The notes below the pieces were generated by a model. The model saw only the letters and a program-made list of their open reading frames with translations. It was not told the origin of the DNA and did no database searches. From assembly GCA_021442155.1 (NCBI GenBank), contig CM038223.1, forward strand, positions 31,532,983 through 31,596,982: a stretch of DNA of 64,000 nt, in the 5' to 3' direction. Every line of letters starts with the position of its first letter. The first letter of the stretch is position 1. Positions 35,740 to 48,290 of the stretch are shown here, piece by piece. A program made the position numbers and the translations under genes. This stretch comes from Cymbidium sinense. Taxonomy: Eukaryota > Streptophyta > Magnoliopsida > Asparagales > Orchidaceae.

Positions 35740-36125
35740 ATTGGATCCTTTCATTTGAACTCATGTGTGATGTTAGTTATTATGCATTAGGCTCAATGTT
35801 AAGATGAAGAAAATAAAAAAGAAATTCATGTTATTTATAATGCAAGAAAAACTCTTAATTAGAATCAATTTAACTATTCAACTACTAAAAAAAGAGTTAC
35901 ATGTGGTTGTATTTTTCTTTGATAAGTTTAGATCATATGTAATAGGTACCAAAGTTATAGTCTACATGAACTATGATGCAACAATGAAATATCTTGTAGA
36001 AAAAAAAGATGCCTAGATTGATAAAAAGGGTGCTTTTCCTACAAAAGTTTAACTTAGAAATAAGGGATAGAAAGGTTGTAGATTATCAGGTTGGCAACCA
36101 TTTGTCTAGGCTAGAACTAAGAGAA
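35740..36125 (+). pseudogene. Athila RNase H
   Basis: An open frame at 35804-36016 includes 'QLLKKELHVVVFFFDKFRSY' and 'IGTKVIVYMNYDATMKYL', the Athila RNase H signature where the aspartate of YTDHAAL is read as YMNYDA. 'SGWQPFV*A' next to it is the NQVADHLSRLE tail. 'LMCDVSYYALG' lies upstream (35765). It is broken by frameshifts. Confidence 0.85.
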
Positions 36126-36149
36126 GAGTTTAAGTCTAGTTAAAAAATT

Positions 36150-36470
36150 AGAGAAGAATTCTTGGATGAACACTTATTTGCAATAAACAACAGAATTATT
36201 CATTGGTATGTAGATATAGTAAATTATTTAGTGAGTGAGATTTTACCCTATAAACTGACTTATTAACAAAAGAAAAAGTTTATTCACAATATCAAATCTT
36301 ATTTTGGGATGAACCATTTCTTTATAAGAAATGTTTAGACTAAATTTTATGAAGATGTATCTCTAATGACGAAATTTATGATATTTTGAGGTCATGTCAT
36401 GATTTTGTGTATGGGGACATTTTGGATGAATGAAAATAATAGCAAAGACATTACAAAGTGTGTTCTATGT
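36150..36470 (+). pseudogene. Athila integrase, N-terminal zinc region
   Basis: The plus strand reads 'FLDEHLFAINNR', 'WYVDIVNYLVSEILPYKLTYQ', 'KKKFIHNIKSYF', 'SNDEIYDILRSCHDFVYG' and 'KTLQSVFY'. It breaks off at about 36470 within the family's GFYWPTLFKDA motif. The rest of the integrase is at 59790. Confidence 0.85.
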
Positions 36471-36639
36471 TTTTCATGAACTAGGTATTTCATTGATTAC
36501 CTAAAAAGTACATGTAATCTAAAAAAGTATAAGAAAAGTAAGATGGTAACATAAAAGAAAAGGTTGCAAAGTTTTAGATCTAATGTAGGGCATGTCCAAG
36601 TTATCACTATGCACAAGTAAGTATAGGTCTCTATCAGGT

Positions 36640-39600
36640 GTTCTAGAGTAGCCAAATTGTTGAGTTATGGAGCCTTATTTCGTTAGTAAATTAGTAGAGT
36701 CATTGCCTTCATGCTAGATGTGGGAAAAGATGGTATGGAGTGTCTTCATCAAACATCTAATAAATTTTAGGGTGTTGATGATGAACCAAGGTGGGTGGGT
36801 TTTACTTTCCATAAATAGATGAATAAGGTCCAATGAATCCAATTCAGTCTAATAATTAAAGTTTGGATTTCTGGAAGCAAAATAAGAGCATAATAGTAAG
36901 CATCAATTTCAATTTATAGAGGGGACATAGCTTGATAAGGCATGGAAAAATGGAGAAGACGGTTGCCCTTCATATCCCTAAAAATGCCACCAATACCAGC
37001 CTTCTAATTAATTGGATCATAACTCCCCTCAATATTAATCTTAATGGTGTTTATAGGAGGTTTCTCCCAACGATAGTTCCCATCCATGTAGATTGCTTGG
37101 TCATTTGGTCCTTTTCTATTTGAATCTTTATGTTGATTGTTAAGGAAATTTCTCTTAGTAGTGTCAAAATGTTAAACCTTATGTAAGTAGGATTTCATTA
37201 TCATTATAATGACTTCAGGAGTTTGGTTGATATCATTGTGCTTCAGTTCATTTTGTGCTATCCATATAAACTAGAATGTAATGAAGATTGTATTCAGGTG
37301 CTTGTTATTTCTTCAGTAATTTTTAATCTGCCAATTCTCAAGTAATTCTGGTAGTGAGTTGGAGATGTTATGAATGTCTAATTGTAGCAAGTTTGCAAAT
37401 GCTTCCCAAATTATTTTGCCAAGCTTGCAATGTATAAAGCAATGTAATATGCTCTCTTCTTCTTCTTCTCTGCATAATAGGCATATAGAAGGCAGTTTCA
37501 ATCCTTTGAGCTTAAGGATATCATCCATAAGAATGAACATATGGAGTAGTATCCAACAAAAATAAATAGAGGGATTGTTTGAGGAGTTCAAAATCACAGG
37601 ACCCAGGGGGTGTGTCCTTCCACCAACTATTATAGATGGTTTCATGAGTGGATGAATTTTTATAAGGCCCATTATAATGAGGTTGTCATTCTTGTAGTCT
37701 TCAATTAGAATATTATAAATTATCTTACAAGTGTCCTTGGGTAGGTATGTCTCTAATTTAATTTTATTCCATTTGGAATCTATCCAAAATTTATAGATTT
37801 TCTGTGGAGTTGTTCTATCATCAGCATTCTTGCAAGAGAGAGGTTCTTCACCAAACCAATGATCATTCCAAAATTCAAGGTTACCATCACCTAAATCCTA
37901 AAACAACTAGTTCTTAGCAACATCTCTGTGTTTCAACATTAGCTTCCAGGTTTTATAATTTGAATGTTTCATCTTAATTTACATTGGATGCATGTTGGGA
38001 CTGCATTTATTGTGCATGATCTCATCCCAAAGTGATTTGTTTTCTTTAAATATGATCCATAGTTTAATTACATTGCCCTTGATATTGTATTTAATCATTT
38101 TGAATCCAAAGCCTCCTCCACTAATCGACTTTTTTAATTTCTTCTAGGTGGAATAATGGATAGATTTATACTTATGGCTCCAAATAAATCTATTAAGAAT
38201 TATCCAATTATTAGTTGAGTGGTCTTAGGGATTTGTTAGACTTGGGTAGTGTAAAAAGGGATGGAGTTAAGGATACTTTTGGCTAAAGAGATCCTTCCTC
38301 CAAAGGACATGAAAGAGTTTTCTCAGGAGTTAATTCTACGATGAATATTTTCAATTAGATTATAGAAAAGAGAAGATGTAAGTTTTCCTTTGTATAGTTT
38401 AATACTAAGGTAGGTAAGTTGTAATTGTGAATGTGTAAATCTTGTCTTTTCTTTGATCCAATTTACTTTGGTATTGTTGATAAGTTTTCCTATCATAAAG
38501 AAACATTTGTTAGTGTTCAAATTCATACTTGAAAGGGTTGTAAAGTCCTTCATATTACACATGTAAGTGTTAATTGCTTGTTTGCTACCATAGTTGCATA
38601 GAAGGAGGTCATCAACAAGGGCTAGGTAGGAGATGTTAAAGTTCCCAGAGCTTTTGAAATTAAGGTTTTCCTTGGAAATAGCTTTGTTGAGTTTTATTGA
38701 GAGGAGGGATAATGTTAAGATGAAGTGAGTAGAGGAAAGGGAGTCACCTTGTTTGACACATCTATTGGCTTGGAAGAATCCAGTTGATTGCCCTTTGAGA
38801 AGTAGTTTGTAGTGGTTGTTTGTAAGGAGTCAATCCACCAGGTTAAAGAAGTGATCAAAGAATCCCCTCTCTTTTAGAGAGGTGAGGAGAAAATTGTAGC
38901 TAATAATGTCAAAGGCTTTCTTGATATCAATTTTGATGACTAGGTTTCCCCCTCCCAATTTTTTGTCCAAGTCCTCAATGAGTTCTTGAGAAGAAAATGT
39001 TGTCAATTATGTTATTTCATTTAACAAATGCAGCCTAGTTTGAAGAAATGAGAGTTGGTAGAAGTCTTTGAAATCTATTAACAATGATTTTGCTGATAAT
39101 CTTATTAATGGTAGGGGTTAAGCATATAGGTATGAACATCCCATGTGTGACTATTTTGTTGTTTAGGAATCAAAATAATGGCTGAAGTGGAGAAGAAATT
39201 ATGGAAGTTCTAACCTCTGAAGAAGGATTGGATGTATTTTGTAACTTATTTCTTGACAATGAGCCATGTTGTTTGGTAGAAAAGGGCTACAAATCCATCA
39301 AAGCCTACTGCCTTGTTGCTAAATCTCATTTTCTTGAGGGATGGCGGTAAGTTTCTTATTATTTAATGGCACTTTCTCAAATTTAAAGTAGCTGCTCCAT
39401 TGCCGATTGATTGGATTGTTGATAATTAGCTAGTTGAGGGAGTTAATGAAGTAGTTTTTACAATCTTCCAATATGCCATCTTGGTTAATGATCAAATTTC
39501 CATTTAATCTTTTAATTTTAGGTACCCATTTCTCCTTCTTCTTCTTCTTAATATAAGCATGAAAATACTTAGAATTTATGTCCCCTGAAGCTAGTTTTGA

Positions 39601-39856
39601 GCTAAAGCTTTCTATTTGAGTAGATTCTCTTCCTTGTCTATGTATGTTTGTAGTTCAATCTGAAGTTGTTCAAATTGGTATTCAAGTTGGGTTGCAGTTT
39701 GTGCTTCCAAATTAGCTAATTCATGTTCAATGCTGATAATTTGGTCTTCAGCAGATTTGATCTAGTAGTGGATGTTTCCAAAAAATTCAATGCTCCACTT
39801 TTTGAGGGCATGGGTTAGCATTTTCCAAAGATGAATCTTAAGGATGGGATGCTCCA
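36640..39856 (-). pseudogene. LINE-2 ORF2: RT, zf-RVT and RNase H
   Basis: Minus strand, read leftward. Linker 'HPILKIHLWKMLTHALKKW' (39850), RT 'LVIKIDIKKAFDIISY' (38940), 'KQGDSLSS' (38745), catalytic box 'ISYLALVDDLLL' (38610; family FADD), 'MNLNTNKCFF' (38520). A 119-codon open stretch at 37313-37672 carries the zf-RVT domain with 'LKLPSICLLC' and 'ILHCFIHCKLGKIIWEAF'. RNase H follows (37130-36650) with 'LNNLATLEH' and 'HEGNDSTNLL'. The first codon block after the giant element is in frame with the endonuclease part at 57430. Multiple stops; inactive. Confidence 0.87.
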
Positions 39857-42800
39857 AGTAGAGTTTAGAAATTTATTATTCAGATGATCCAATATTTCAT
39901 TAAGGAATAAACATATTATCTTGAAAGATAAATATATTTTCCTATAATGGATTCAATCATTTAAAAAAAAAGACTCTAAGGCTAATGGGTCTTTTGTGTA
40001 CTAAAGATTTTTTGCCTGAAGTACATGGGAAAATAGAATAGGGTTTATTTTAAATTGGGTTCATGGTTCCCTATAGAGGCAAGCCCCTATAGTTAATTAC
40101 ATCTTAAGAAGGGTCTTTTCTTAAGAATACTCTCGATTAAAGAAATAAGTTGTTATTTCTAAAGATTTCTAAGGTGGTTTTCAAATAATTGATTATTTTA
40201 GAAATTTCAATTGGGAATAGTCTAAATTAGAGAGAGTTATTCTGGAGGCCAAACGGGAAAGAGTAGGAAATGCCTACTGATACTAGGATGCCCAGTAGGC
40301 ATTTCAACTATCCTATAATTGGGCTTTAAATTTGGAATTTAATTTAGATTTTGAATTAACATTTTCTTAGAAATCCAGGACTTAGATTCTAGTAGCATAG
40401 ACTATATAAATGCTTAGGGTTGAAGACTTATTCCTGAAAAGGATGCTTCAGAACCTAGTCTACAAGTGCTTTTGACATATGTTAGATGCTTTACCTAGTT
40501 ATATTTTGGGAATTATTGATCATTCCTCTCAATTGAGGGAATTAACCTATCCCTGACTCTTCTGGACTTATAACCTGCCTAGAGAGGGTTGTCAGCTAAC
40601 ACCACCTAAGCACATTTTAAATTTATGATGCTAAGTCTCATGAATGCAAGATGGCTAGGTTGTTACATTTTTAAGAAAGGAATCTATGAACCTAGACTCA
40701 CTCCCTAATCCTTAGAATCTTGTAGGGTATGAAGATGTATCTAACTAATGCATTTTTTTTTAGATTTTTATAAATTTTGACTCAAGATTTATTTTAGGCC
40801 ATGGGTATGCATTTATGCCTAATGTGATGCAATTAGAAATAGTTATGGGACAAATCAATAATAGAAGGCAGGCTTCCCCAAGAAGATGGTCATCCTCACA
40901 AGACAGATGTGGCTTATATGCAATGGGTAAAGTTGCCCAATTCAAGGAATAGAAATAATATTATTTTATGATTTCAAACCTAATTATTTCTAAATGATTT
41001 TATATTATGCCTACAGCTTTAGTTTATGAAGTTTTCAATTGTATTTATTTTATATTTCAATTAGTTAAATTTAATTGGGTAGAAAATTTAGTTTTCTCCT
41101 ATGAGCCTACGTCCAGGCATTCATCATAGTAAAGCACAGCACTAAAAGAAACCTAGAAAAGTAGGTTGATTCTGTTATGCACCCAAAATAAATCAAGCTA
41201 ATTAAATTTATAAAAATAGGCCAATACAGCCGGGTACTATTGTACACCCTTGAAGAAAAGAAAAATGGGTAGCCGAGCTCTACCCTTATATAGGCCAGAC
41301 TGGAACTACAAGTCTAGATCTATGGGTCTTCTTTCTAGAATAGTCTCTTACTTTAAGGACATCCATTGGGCTCCACAGGGGACCACTGCACCATCTCCTA
41401 GTAGGGTTAGCTCTTACTAATCCTAGACCCCATAGATCCTAACCTAATTCTAAGCACAAATTTATATTTTAAAATTCAAAAAGATATCCTAAGTTTTATA
41501 AAATAGATGTTAAGAAATACAAACAGCACACAACAGTTATATTTTACAAATATACGGGCTTAACATTAGTTTCTTTCCGAGCCCACCTATCTATGAACTA
41601 TGTTAAGGGATTTTTTAGCACCTGCAAGCAAACAATAGTTTTATAATTTTTATTTATAACATCGATCCCTTTAACACAGTCCCCTGCAGAAAAAAGTGTT
41701 AAATTTGAAAAGAATGCCCTACCATACAGTCTAATGGGTAAACAAACCTAGACATCTAGTCAAAAGTAATACACCACACAGACATGTGAAGCATAATAAA
41801 TCACAACACATTATATAGAATTAAAAGAAAATCACAGAACGATCTAACCTAAATCTAGAGTTCGTGACCTAAATAATCTAGTGTGTATAGAAGATGGGCT
41901 TGTATGGTAGGTCTTTACTAAGCCTCTTTTAGTTCAAGTTTCAATTTGGGGTTTGATTTTGTTTGAATTTTACCTTTGGGTGGTTTCAATTCAAATGCTT
42001 TAGTAATTTATTTTCATTTTTATTCCATTTATTTGGTTAAAATAGTTTTTCAATTTTTAAGAATGAAGAATAGAATAGATCCAATTTTTGGATGGAATTC
42101 ATTCTATTCTACATCTTAATTCCTAATAAAATCTCCATTTTAAGATAAAGATTCATCCTAAAGGTCTAATTAAGATCCTTAAGTATCTTAATTAATCCTT
42201 CTTTATTTTATTTAGTTTATACTTGAATTGGTTTTGATATTTATTTCTTTCATTTAATTTAGTTTGATTTAAATCATTTATTTTAATTTGAATTAGTTTA
42301 TTTATTTTACATTAATTTTTTGTATTAAGTCAAGTTGATTTTATTTAGTTTAGTTTATGTCAACCTAAAATACTTAGGTGAAGGTTTATGTTCATTCTTG
42401 GATTGGATTAATTGTAAATGTTAAGATTCATTTATATTAATCCAATTCATTTAATTTTGCTTTATTAAGTGTTATTAATCCTTAAGTATTAAATTCTTTT
42501 GACTTAGTAGTATTTAATAAACATTTCTTAAGGTTTTCTGATGCTTAATTAAGATTATGTCAATTTATTTGATGGTTTAGTGGATTAATGAATTTATTAA
42601 TTCTTTATTTGATTAATATTGACTTAGAACTTGGAATTTCAACAATTCCTAATCCATATATCAATTAGATTTGCAATGTTTCTGGAAAGTGGTGTTGCAT
42701 GCCAATTTCATGTGTCCAAAGTTTCAACTTGATTAGATTCATAATTAGGATGTAATTAAAATTTTAATTATTTTATTAAAACTTAAATTATGCCTAATTT

Positions 42801-44998
42801 AATGACATTCATTTAGAAATTTTATTTTTCATTGATTCCTCACTGAAATATGTTTCCAATGATGGTTCATTCCTAATTTTTAGACATTTGATTAATTTAT
42901 TATGATTTAATTAAGTTCTGGTTGATTATTTGATTTAATTAATTCATTTAATTGATTAATTAAGCTAATTTGTAAATTATTAAATTCATGTAAGTTTTAT
43001 TAATGGTTTAATGTTTACTAGAGTTTATTAAGCTGATTTAAGGTTATTTGAAAATTTTTCATGAATTAATTTGTTTATATTTAATTTATTTAATTAAATT
43101 TAAATTTTAGGATTTAAAATTTTAAATTTCATAAAATATAGTGAAATAGATTATGAGAAATTTTTATTATGTGTATTTCACCCTTAATTTCATTTCTCCA
43201 AAGTTTCAAATCAACTGGATTAGCAGTTTAAGAGTAATTAGGGTTTAATGAATTTCAATTAAACCCAAAGTTAGGCCAAAATACCCAACATAAATTGGGT
43301 ATTGTAATTTTTTTGAATTCCTCTCCATAAGACAAATCCATAGAGTTCTCATTTGAATTTTTTTATTTATATTTATTGTTCTATAATTTTTAGAAGTTGT
43401 GGACATTTTCTTAGCATTTTTTAAATTGTAAAACCCAATTTTCCTCTTTAAAGCAGTCAGTGCCAACGTGACACAGCGTGCCGCATTTTGCACACTGAAT
43501 CATCCACAGGGATCCCACATTAAAAGGGTAGTGGGATGTGATTTCAAGCAGGACTGTTTGATCAAAGATCGGACAGTCCACAATTGATTCGAGGGTCCTA
43601 AGGGGTTTAAATCAAGCGGTCCGCCTAAATTTAGTCGTCCATTCCTTTTAAAAGGAACGGATGGCGCGATTATCTCTTCTCCCTTCTCTACGTGAGCCAA
43701 GAGCCGTCCGCCTAAATAGGTTGATTTTTGGTTATCCAAGCAATGAAAACACATGATTTCAATTGCAAAATGATCGTGGAAGGATTTCCTATCAATCTAA
43801 GTAGCTTGATCTCACTTGAGATCAAGTTTGCATCAAAAATGATGAATACTAAAGCTTAAGAGAAAAATAAGAGTGTGTTAATGGCAAACCTCCAATTCAA
43901 TGATCTCTAGTGATGAAATCTTTTCCATTAGCTTCGGAATGATGCAAGAAGCTTGTGCGTCAAAAGAATCAAGCTATCTCCCTCCGAATTGCTCCTTAGA
44001 CCAAACCTGATCCAAATTTTGAAGGTTTGGTCATTCTCCGGCCTCCCGACGGTGAGGGAAGTGGGGGAGGATTCAAATTGGCTCTTCTCAACCTCTAGAA
44101 TGTGTAGGTAGCTTCAATTTTAGATGAAATCTAGTCCCTTGGATTTCACCATTATGGGGTTTCAGTTTTTCCTTATACATCACCTTACTGGTGAGGAGAT
44201 GGCCGAGGAAGGGTCTTGAACATCTCCCCAAGCTTTGGTGAATGTTTTGGAATAAAAAGGGGGAGGGGTTAGGCTTCCCCTTCCCAATTCTATGCTTGGC
44301 CAACCCTCTTCCTTCTCTTTTTTTTTTCTTTCTCTTCTTCTTCCATTTCATCCTCCATTCCTTAGAAGAAGCCAAGTCCTTTTTCTGCTGCTTACATGGG
44401 TGGCTTGGTTGGGTGGCCTTCACTTGAAGGCAGCCATCCATAAGTGGTGGGATGGCATAAGGTGCAAAGAGATTGCATTTGAAGAGGTGGAAGAGGGGAA
44501 TTTTGTTTTCCCTTCTTCCTTTCTTCTCTTTAATTTTCATTTCTTCCCTTTATTATTTTGTGATTTATGGCATTACCATGATAGTCCCTAGACTAATACA
44601 TGGCTGCCTATTTTCAAACTCAAGTGGATTTGAATTTAAACTTGAACCCATTTGACTTGGTTTAGAAAATTGAATCCTACCCAAATGCTTTGATTCAAAA
44701 ATGTTTAGATTTTAATTTAATTATGTTCATTTTGAATGTAATCACATTTGATTGATGATTGATTGAGTTTTACCTCAATTTTGAATTGAATTTGAATTAG
44801 GTTCAAATTTTGATGAGTTTACTTTTGGCTAAGTCGGTGGAACCAAAGTCAACTAGGTTTGAATAAACTCAAGGAAGATTCCTTAGGCACTAGGTATAGT
44901 GTCCTAAGCATTGAATTAGGAGGTTCTTATTTGGAATTAGAACATCCTAATTACTGATTTCAAGTTGATATTAACCTCATCCAAAAATGTGGTCAACA
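39857..44998 (-). repeat. 3' LTR of the giant element
   Basis: 5,142 bp, colinear with 52315-57427 from 'gtagagtttag.aatttatta' to 'cctcatccaaaaatg'. In the first ~135 bp I count by eye about 14 differences plus an indel, roughly 10%. It contains the promoter-like block at 41267-41294 and a GC-richer block at 43430-43720 with an imperfect palindrome. Its outer end reads AGTAGAG where the other LTR has TGTAGAG. Confidence 0.9.
41267..41294 (-). promoter_or_regulatory. Putative LTR promoter (left copy)
   Basis: The minus strand reads CCTATATAAGGGTAGAG and then CGGCTACCCAT. The TATA box is intact here. In the right LTR (53745-53731) it has decayed to TGTATAAGGG. A matching block at 24097 lies in the related solo LTR. 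The distance to the LTR start (about 3.7 kb) would be the length of U3. Confidence 0.6.
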
Positions 44999-45060
44999 AA
45001 TGGACCCCCAATATGTGTAGTGGGTTGACTAGAGTACACTACACATATTGGCGTTGACCA
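44990..45060. other. Compound inverted repeat at the LTR/internal border
   Basis: Arms caatatgtgtagtg (45009-45022) and cactacacatattg (45037-45050) are perfectly complementary over 14 bp around a 14-base loop. An outer pair tggtcaac (44990-44997) and gttgacca (45053-45060) extends the stem after an 11/2-base asymmetric bulge. It covers the LTR start and the place where the polypurine tract should lie (GGGGGTCC on the minus strand, 45010-45003). Confidence 0.85.
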
Positions 45061-45339
45061 GATTGATCGACATACATGCATAAGCTTGGGATTCAAATCC
45101 AAGATTTTGATTGTGATTTTTAATTTTCAATTTATGTTTCGATTGGATTTGATTATAAAGTATAAGAATATGTATGCCTATACTTGTTTTGAAATGTGAT
45201 TCATTCTTTGAAACTTAAACTCACTAAGTTCTAAGATGAATAGGAATTCCATTAGAAGTGGACCCAAAGGATGGTCTAATCTTAATGCAATCACTATGAT
45301 CAAAGAAGATGCCTTCAGGGGACTTACTCTTAATTTTGA

Positions 45340-46770
45340 AAAGTAGTTGGAAAGGTGCTAATATGGACACTTATATTCCATACTACCTGATGTTTTAACC
45401 AGGAAAGATACCACTAGGGGATTTACTCTTATTTGGTTAGCTATTAGGAAGGGTTCTTTAGAGACTTGATCCAACCAAAATAGCTTGAATGGAGGAAAAG
45501 GGGTCTTTTGATGACTGAACCTTAAACCTCACACTCTAATAGGATGCCTGTTCGGGACTTACTTCTATGTGATTAGAAAGAATGTCGACTATGGGACTTA
45601 GCTCTTTGTAGTTATTAGGATGGGGCCTTTTGAGGACTTGATCTAACCTAAATAGCTTGTGTGAAGAAAAAAGGGTCTTTGATGACTTGATTCTAAACCT
45701 CACACAATAGTAAGATGTATGCTAGGGGACTTACTCTTATGTTATTTTAGCTATTAAGATGGGGCCTTCGATGGCATGATCCATCCTAATTAGCTAAAGA
45801 GAGGAGAGGGGTCTTCAAAGACAGATCCAATCCTCAAAATTTTTGACATAAGGATATGTGTCTTAATGATGTTATCCTAACCTTAGTCATTTTAATAGGA
45901 TTCTGACTGGTGGACTTATTCCTATGTGATTAGCCAATAAGATGGGGCCTTCGATGGCATGATCCATCTTGATTAGCTAAAGAGAGGAGAGGGGTCTTCA
46001 AAGACATGATCCAATCCTCAAAAGTTTTGACTTAAGGATAGGGGTCTTAATGACATTATCCTAACCTCAGTCATTTCAATAGGATGCCAACTTTGGGACT
46101 TAATCTTAAGTGATTAGCTAATAAGATAGGGCCTTTGATGGCATGATCCATCCTGATTAGCTAAAGAGAGGTGAGGGGTCTTCATAGACATGATCTAATC
46201 CTCAAAAGTTTTGACTTAAGGATAGGGGTTTAAGGATAGAGGTATTAATGATGTTATCCTAGCCTTAGTCATTTCAATAGGATTCCGACTGGGGGACTTA
46301 TTCCTATGTGATTAGCTAAAAAGATGGGGCCTTCGATGGCTTGATCCATTCTAATTAGCTAAAGAGAGGAGAGGGGTGTTCAAAGACATGATCCAATCCT
46401 CAAAAGTTTTGACTTAAGGATAGGGGTCTTAATGACATTATCCTAACCTTAGTTATTTCAATAGAATGCCGACTGGGGGACTTATTCCTATGTGATTAGC
46501 TAATAAGATAAGGCCTTCAATGGCATGATCCATGCTGATTAGCCAAAGAGTGGAGAGAGGTCATCAAAGACATGATCCAATCTCAAAAAAAGGACTTAAG
46601 GATAGAAATGACATTATTAGTCATTTTAGGATGCCAACTAGAGACTTATTCCTATGTGACTAGCTAATAAGATGGGACCTACGATGGCATGATCTATCCT
46701 AATTAGCTAAAGAGAGGAGAGGGGTCTTCAAAGACATGATTCAATCCTCAAAAGTTTTGCTAGTAGGAAA
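45340..46770. repeat. Tandem array A, ~184 bp period of four subunits
   Basis: About eight copies. The phrase 'gat(g)ggg(g)cctt.gatggcatgatcca' starts at 45759, 45941, 46125, 46323, 46507 and 46671 (intervals 182, 184, 198, 184, 164), with diverged copies before. Each unit holds four related pieces built on 'gggg.ctt..ga.g..atgatcc'. In the 45941 unit these anchors lie 47, 51, 52 and 34 bp apart. Confidence 0.88.
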
Positions 46771-46849
46771 GAGATCAAAGTGACTTAATTCCTCTAAATA
46801 GCCTATGTGACACGAAAGGGGTCTTTAAGACTTGATCTTATCATGTACA

Positions 46850-48290
46850 CAATAGGAATGGTGCCACAAAATGCTTGCTCCATAACTATGGGAAGAAAGT
46901 GTTATGACATAAAAGGCTTACTCTAAGTTTATGAGAATGGCATACAAAGGCTTACTCCAAGATCATAAAGAAAGACATGAGAAAGGAGCCACAAAGGGCT
47001 TGCTTCCAACACAAGATATATATAGGAAAGGTGCCACAAAGGGCTTGCTCCTAACTCAAGATATGTAAAGGAAAGGTGACATAAAGGGCTTGCTCCTATC
47101 CTATAAAAATGAAGAGTTAAGCCATTAAAGGCTTACTCTAAGTTTATGAGAATGGTGCATAAAGGCTTACTTCAAACTCATAAAGAAAGACATGAGAAGG
47201 TGCCACAAAGGGCTTGCTCCAAACTCAAGATATGTATAGGAAAGGTGCCACAAAGGGATTTCTCCTATCCTATAGAAAGGAAGAGTTAAGCCATTAAAGG
47301 CTTACTCTAAGTTTATGAGAATGGTGCATAAAGGCTTACTCCAAAATCATAAAGAAACACATGAGAAAGGTGTCAGGAAGGGCTTGCTCCCAACTCAAGA
47401 TATATATAGAAAAAGTGCCCCAAAGGGCTTGCTCCTATCCTATAGAAAGAAAGAGTTAAGCCATTAAAGTCTTACTCTAAGTTCTTGAGATTGGTGCACA
47501 AAGGATTACTCTAAACACATAAATAAAGACATGAGAAAGGTGCCACAAAAGGCTTGCTCCCAACTCAAGATATGTATAGGAAAGGTGCAATAAAGGGCTT
47601 GCTCCTATCTAATAGAAAGAAAGAGTTAAGCCATTAAAGGCTTACTCTATGTTTATGTGAATGGTGCACAAAGGCTTACTCTAAACTCATAAAGAATGAC
47701 TTGAGAAAGGTGCCACAAAGGGCTTGCTCCTAACTCAAGATATGTATAGAAAAGGTGCCACAAAGGGCTTGCTCCTATCCTATAGAAAGAAAGAGTTAAG
47801 CCATTAAAGGCTTACTCTAAGTTTCTGAGAATGGTGCACAAAGGCTTAATCCAAAATCATAAAGAAATACATGAGAAAAGTGCCCAAAGGACTTGCTCCT
47901 AACTCAAGATATGTATAGGAAAGTTGCCACAAAAGGCTTGGTCCTATCCAATTGAAAGAAAGAGTTAAGCCATTAAAGGATTACTCTAAGTTTATGCGAT
48001 TGGTGCACAAAGGCTTACTCCAAACTCATAAGGAAAAACATGAGAATGGTGCATTGAAAGGCTTGCTCCCAACTCAAGGTATGTATCGGAAAGGTGCCAC
48101 AAAGGGCATGCTCCTATCCTATAGATGAAAAGAGTCAAGCCATAAAAGGCTTACCCTAAGTTTATGAGAATGGCGCAAAGGCATACTCCAAACTCATAAG
48201 GAAAAGATGGGAAAGGTGCCATGAAAGGCTTGCTCTTAACTCAAGGTATGTATAGGAAAGGTGCCACAAAGGGCTTGTTCCTATCCTATA
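46850..48290. repeat. Tandem array B, 170 bp period of four subunits
   Basis: About eight copies. The phrase 'gagttaagccattaaagg' starts at 47114, 47283, 47453, 47623, 47793, 47962 and 48132 (intervals 169, 170, 170, 170, 169, 170). Each unit holds four related pieces built on 'ggtgc(c)acaaag(g)gctt.ctcc'. In the 47721 unit the 'ggctt' anchors are 45, 43, 34 and 46 bp apart. The extremely regular period contrasts with array A. Confidence 0.92.

Noticed and set aside
39840..39860. LTR end placed at CCACA (52292) with a matching left end
   Set aside because: The left LTR does not contain the 23 bases between 52292 and 52315, and LINE-2 codons run up to 39852. Kept as an alternative edge, not used for the coordinates.
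44088..44540. 150-codon open frame on the minus strand, lysine- and proline-rich
   Set aside because: Lies wholly in the LTR of the giant element. The other LTR (56550-57000) does not keep the frame, it matches no family I know, and its charged run comes from a purine-rich stretch. Treated as chance.
45340..48290. Regular repeats that might be taken for a CRISPR array
   Set aside because: Units are contiguous and related through their full length with no unique spacers. The context is a plant retrotransposon.
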